Origin: Armatimonadota bacterium
GTDB lineage: Bacteria; Armatimonadota; SYMT01
DNA: 7,225 nt
Direction: 5' to 3'
Assembly: GCA_020696885.1 (NCBI GenBank)
Contig: JAJFMS010000157.1
Location: forward strand, 1 to 7,225
A program made the position numbers and the translations under genes. Positions 6,420 through 7,225 of the stretch are shown piece by piece. Position 1 is the first letter of the stretch. Every line of letters starts with the position of its first letter. The notes under the pieces are model-generated. The model was not told the origin of the DNA. It did no database searches and worked only from the letters and a program-made list of their open reading frames with translations.

Positions 6420-6633
6420 TACGGGCTCGCACATGGGAGCGGTGTCATTCGCAGGCTCCGACTCTTGTCGCCCCTTACCATAAACCATCATCCCGAGGCG
6501 AGACTCATGCAGAGCGCCGTACGTGTTCTCTCCGAGGGATCTCCTGCCGGGCCCGCAACGCCTCTCCCGAGCGTGAGCCGTTCCCATCCGACACTCGCAC
6601 CTCGTCGCTCGCACTTCGAGAGGCTTCGAAGCC
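6383..6633. other. Convergent intergenic gap between the VWA and DUF1501 genes
   Basis: No gene is supported in this 251-bp gap. It is filled with repeat sequence: copies 3 and 4 of the dispersed family, and a central part with imperfect inverted ATCCCGAGG/CCGAGGGAT arms. No U-run follows any hairpin on either strand, so a classical intrinsic terminator for either convergent gene is not evident. Confidence 0.6.
6572..6617 (-). repeat. Dispersed GTGCGA-type repeat, copy 4, inverted
   Basis: Read on the minus strand from 6617, it matches copy 1 (28-73) at 40 of 46 positions without gaps, including the shared TGTCG and ATGGGAACGG blocks. It matches copy 3 perfectly for its first 23 bases. It lies just downstream of the DUF1501 stop and in that gene's direction. 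Copies 1 and 3 likewise lie beside a gene boundary. Confidence 0.85.
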
Positions 6634-6634
6634 T
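6621..6634 (-). terminator. Perfect 14-bp palindrome at the DUF1501 stop codon
   Basis: AGGCTTCGAAGCCT is its own reverse complement and overlaps the first base (on the + strand, 6634) of the DUF1501 TAA stop region. As RNA it could fold into a 5-bp stem with a 4-base loop. No T-run follows on the minus strand, so it would be a weak intrinsic terminator at best. It might instead be a protein-binding site or the remains of a repeat end. Confidence 0.25.
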
Positions 6635-7225
6635 TAGGCCAGGATCTTCGTCACCAGCTCCCCGTGCACGTCGGTAAGCCGGAAGTCTCGCCCCTGGAAG
6701 CGGAAGGTGAGCTTGGTGTGGTCCAGACCCAGGAGGTGGAGCATCGTGGCGTGCAAGTCGTGGACGTGGGTGCGGTCCTCGATCGTGTTGTAACCGATCT
6801 CGTCCGTGGCGCCGATGGTGCGGCCCGCCGCGAAGCCGCCGCCGGCCACCCACATGGTGAAGGCGTCGATGTGGTGGTCCCGGCCGGTAGTCTCCCGCGC
6901 CTCGCCCATCGGGGTGCGGCCGAACTCGCCGCCCCACACCACGATGGTATCTTCCAGCAGCCCACGCTGCTTCAGGTCCTTCACCAGCGCCGCCATCGGC
7001 TGGTCCACTTCCTTGCAGATCGCTTCCAGCGGTTTGCCCAGGTCCGCGCCGGGGCCGCCGTGGTGGTCCCAATCCGTGTGGTAGAGCTGTACGAACCGCA
7101 CGCCGCGCTCCACCAGCCGCCGCGCCAGCAGGCAGTTGTTCGCGAATGAGCCCTTGCCGGGGACGGCGCCGTAGAGCTCTAGCGTCCTTGGGTCCTCCCG
7201 GGTGATGTCCATCAGCTCCGGCGCG
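6634..7225 (-). CDS. DUF1501 domain protein, C-terminal part (cut by window edge)
   Basis: The frame stays open to the window edge, reading [11 protein letters not shown] before the visible Met, so the gene continues beyond 7225 and the Met at 7212 is not its start. About 197 C-terminal residues are visible. Family hallmarks are present in order: [20 protein letters not shown], then [78 protein letters not shown], and [15 protein letters not shown] near the end. DUF1501 proteins are related to alkaline phosphatases and sulfatases. The His/Asp motifs (DWDHH, GRDHH, HVHD) are candidate metal ligands. Full-length members are usually exported by a Tat signal and encoded beside DUF1549/DUF1553 (Planctomycete cytochrome-type) genes; neither can be checked here. 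It is convergent with the operon and probably unrelated to it in function. Confidence 0.93.
   Translation of the reverse strand, partial: APELMDITREDPRTLELYGAVPGKGSFANNCLLARRLVERGVRFVQLYHTDWDHHGGPGADLGKPLEAICKEVDQPMAALVKDLKQRGLLEDTIVVWGGEFGRTPMGEARETTGRDHHIDAFTMWVAGGGFAAGRTIGATDEIGYNTIEDRTHVHDLHATMLHLLGLDHTKLTFRFQGRDFRLTDVHGELVTKILA

Larger units (their letters stand above)
6382..6617. mobile_element. Possible MITE-like or REP-like element, 23-bp perfect inverted ends
   Basis: Two 23-bp sequences, 6382-6404 and 6595-6617, are exact inverted copies enclosing 190 bp. No convincing open reading frame lies between them, so it could not encode its own transposase. The flanks (GATA on the left, GAGA on the right) show no clear target-site duplication. 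The inside holds an imperfect inverted pair, ATCCCGAGG (6490-6498) and CCGAGGGAT (6532-6540), and a 7-bp stem (6406-6412 with 6426-6432). The arrangement could be a non-autonomous element, or simply two repeat copies inserted in opposite orientations. The second explanation is at least as likely, since single copies exist elsewhere in the window. Confidence 0.35.

Noticed and set aside
6406..6432. Intrinsic terminator for the operon (GTGCGAG stem with CTCGCAC, 13-base loop)
   Set aside because: The stem is 7 bp, the loop is long and no T-run follows. The stem also arises from the repeat unit itself, so there is no independent sign of terminator function.
6399..6677. 92-codon plus-strand open frame in the 3' gap
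   Set aside because: It runs through both inverted repeat copies into the antisense of the DUF1501 gene, has no ribosome binding site and shows no recognisable motif.

Overview
The window is G+C-rich (about two thirds by eye, not computed). It holds one tightly packed plus-strand operon of four genes, then a short repeat-filled gap, then the C-terminal part of a convergent minus-strand gene. The operon encodes a DUF5691 protein, a YehL-type MoxR AAA+ ATPase, a DUF5682 protein (YehM-like) and a von Willebrand factor A (VWA) protein (YehP-like). This matches the known but functionally uncharacterised MoxR/VWA/DUF5682 gene neighbourhood, which often also carries a SWIM zinc-finger gene (E. coli yehLMPQ is the familiar relative). 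No SWIM gene is visible here; if present it would lie upstream of base 1.

The minus-strand neighbour is a DUF1501 protein of the alkaline phosphatase/sulfatase superfamily. That family is common in Planctomycetota, Verrucomicrobiota, Gemmatimonadota, Acidobacteriota and Bacteroidota. With the G+C content and the abundance of short GTGCGAA-type repeats, I lean towards a soil-type high-GC bacterium such as Gemmatimonadota. This is a weak inference and no marker gene is present.

Layout: 1-211, repeat-rich leader containing a dispersed repeat copy and a perfect 8 x 8-bp array that ends three bases before the first start codon; 212-1738 DUF5691; 1735-2814 MoxR ATPase (ATGA overlap); 2820-5189 DUF5682 (5-bp gap); 5189-6382 VWA protein (TGATG overlap); 6383-6633, a gap framed by 23-bp perfect inverted repeats; 6634-7225, DUF1501 C-terminal part. 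The overlaps and spacing imply translational coupling and co-expression of the four operon genes. By analogy with RavA-ViaA and other MoxR/VWA pairs, the ATPase and the metal-binding VWA protein probably form a chaperone-like remodelling machine, with the DUF5682 and DUF5691 proteins as partners or effectors.

The most unusual feature is the repeat family. Related 7-8 bp units (GTGCGAA, ACCGAAC, ACCTGAAC) occupy the leader and the 3' gap. They also form about 51 in-frame codons inside the DUF5682 gene, where they encode a low-complexity acidic/polar linker. The repeats therefore touch the operon at three sensitive places: the first start codon, the middle of an effector-like gene, and the final stop codon.
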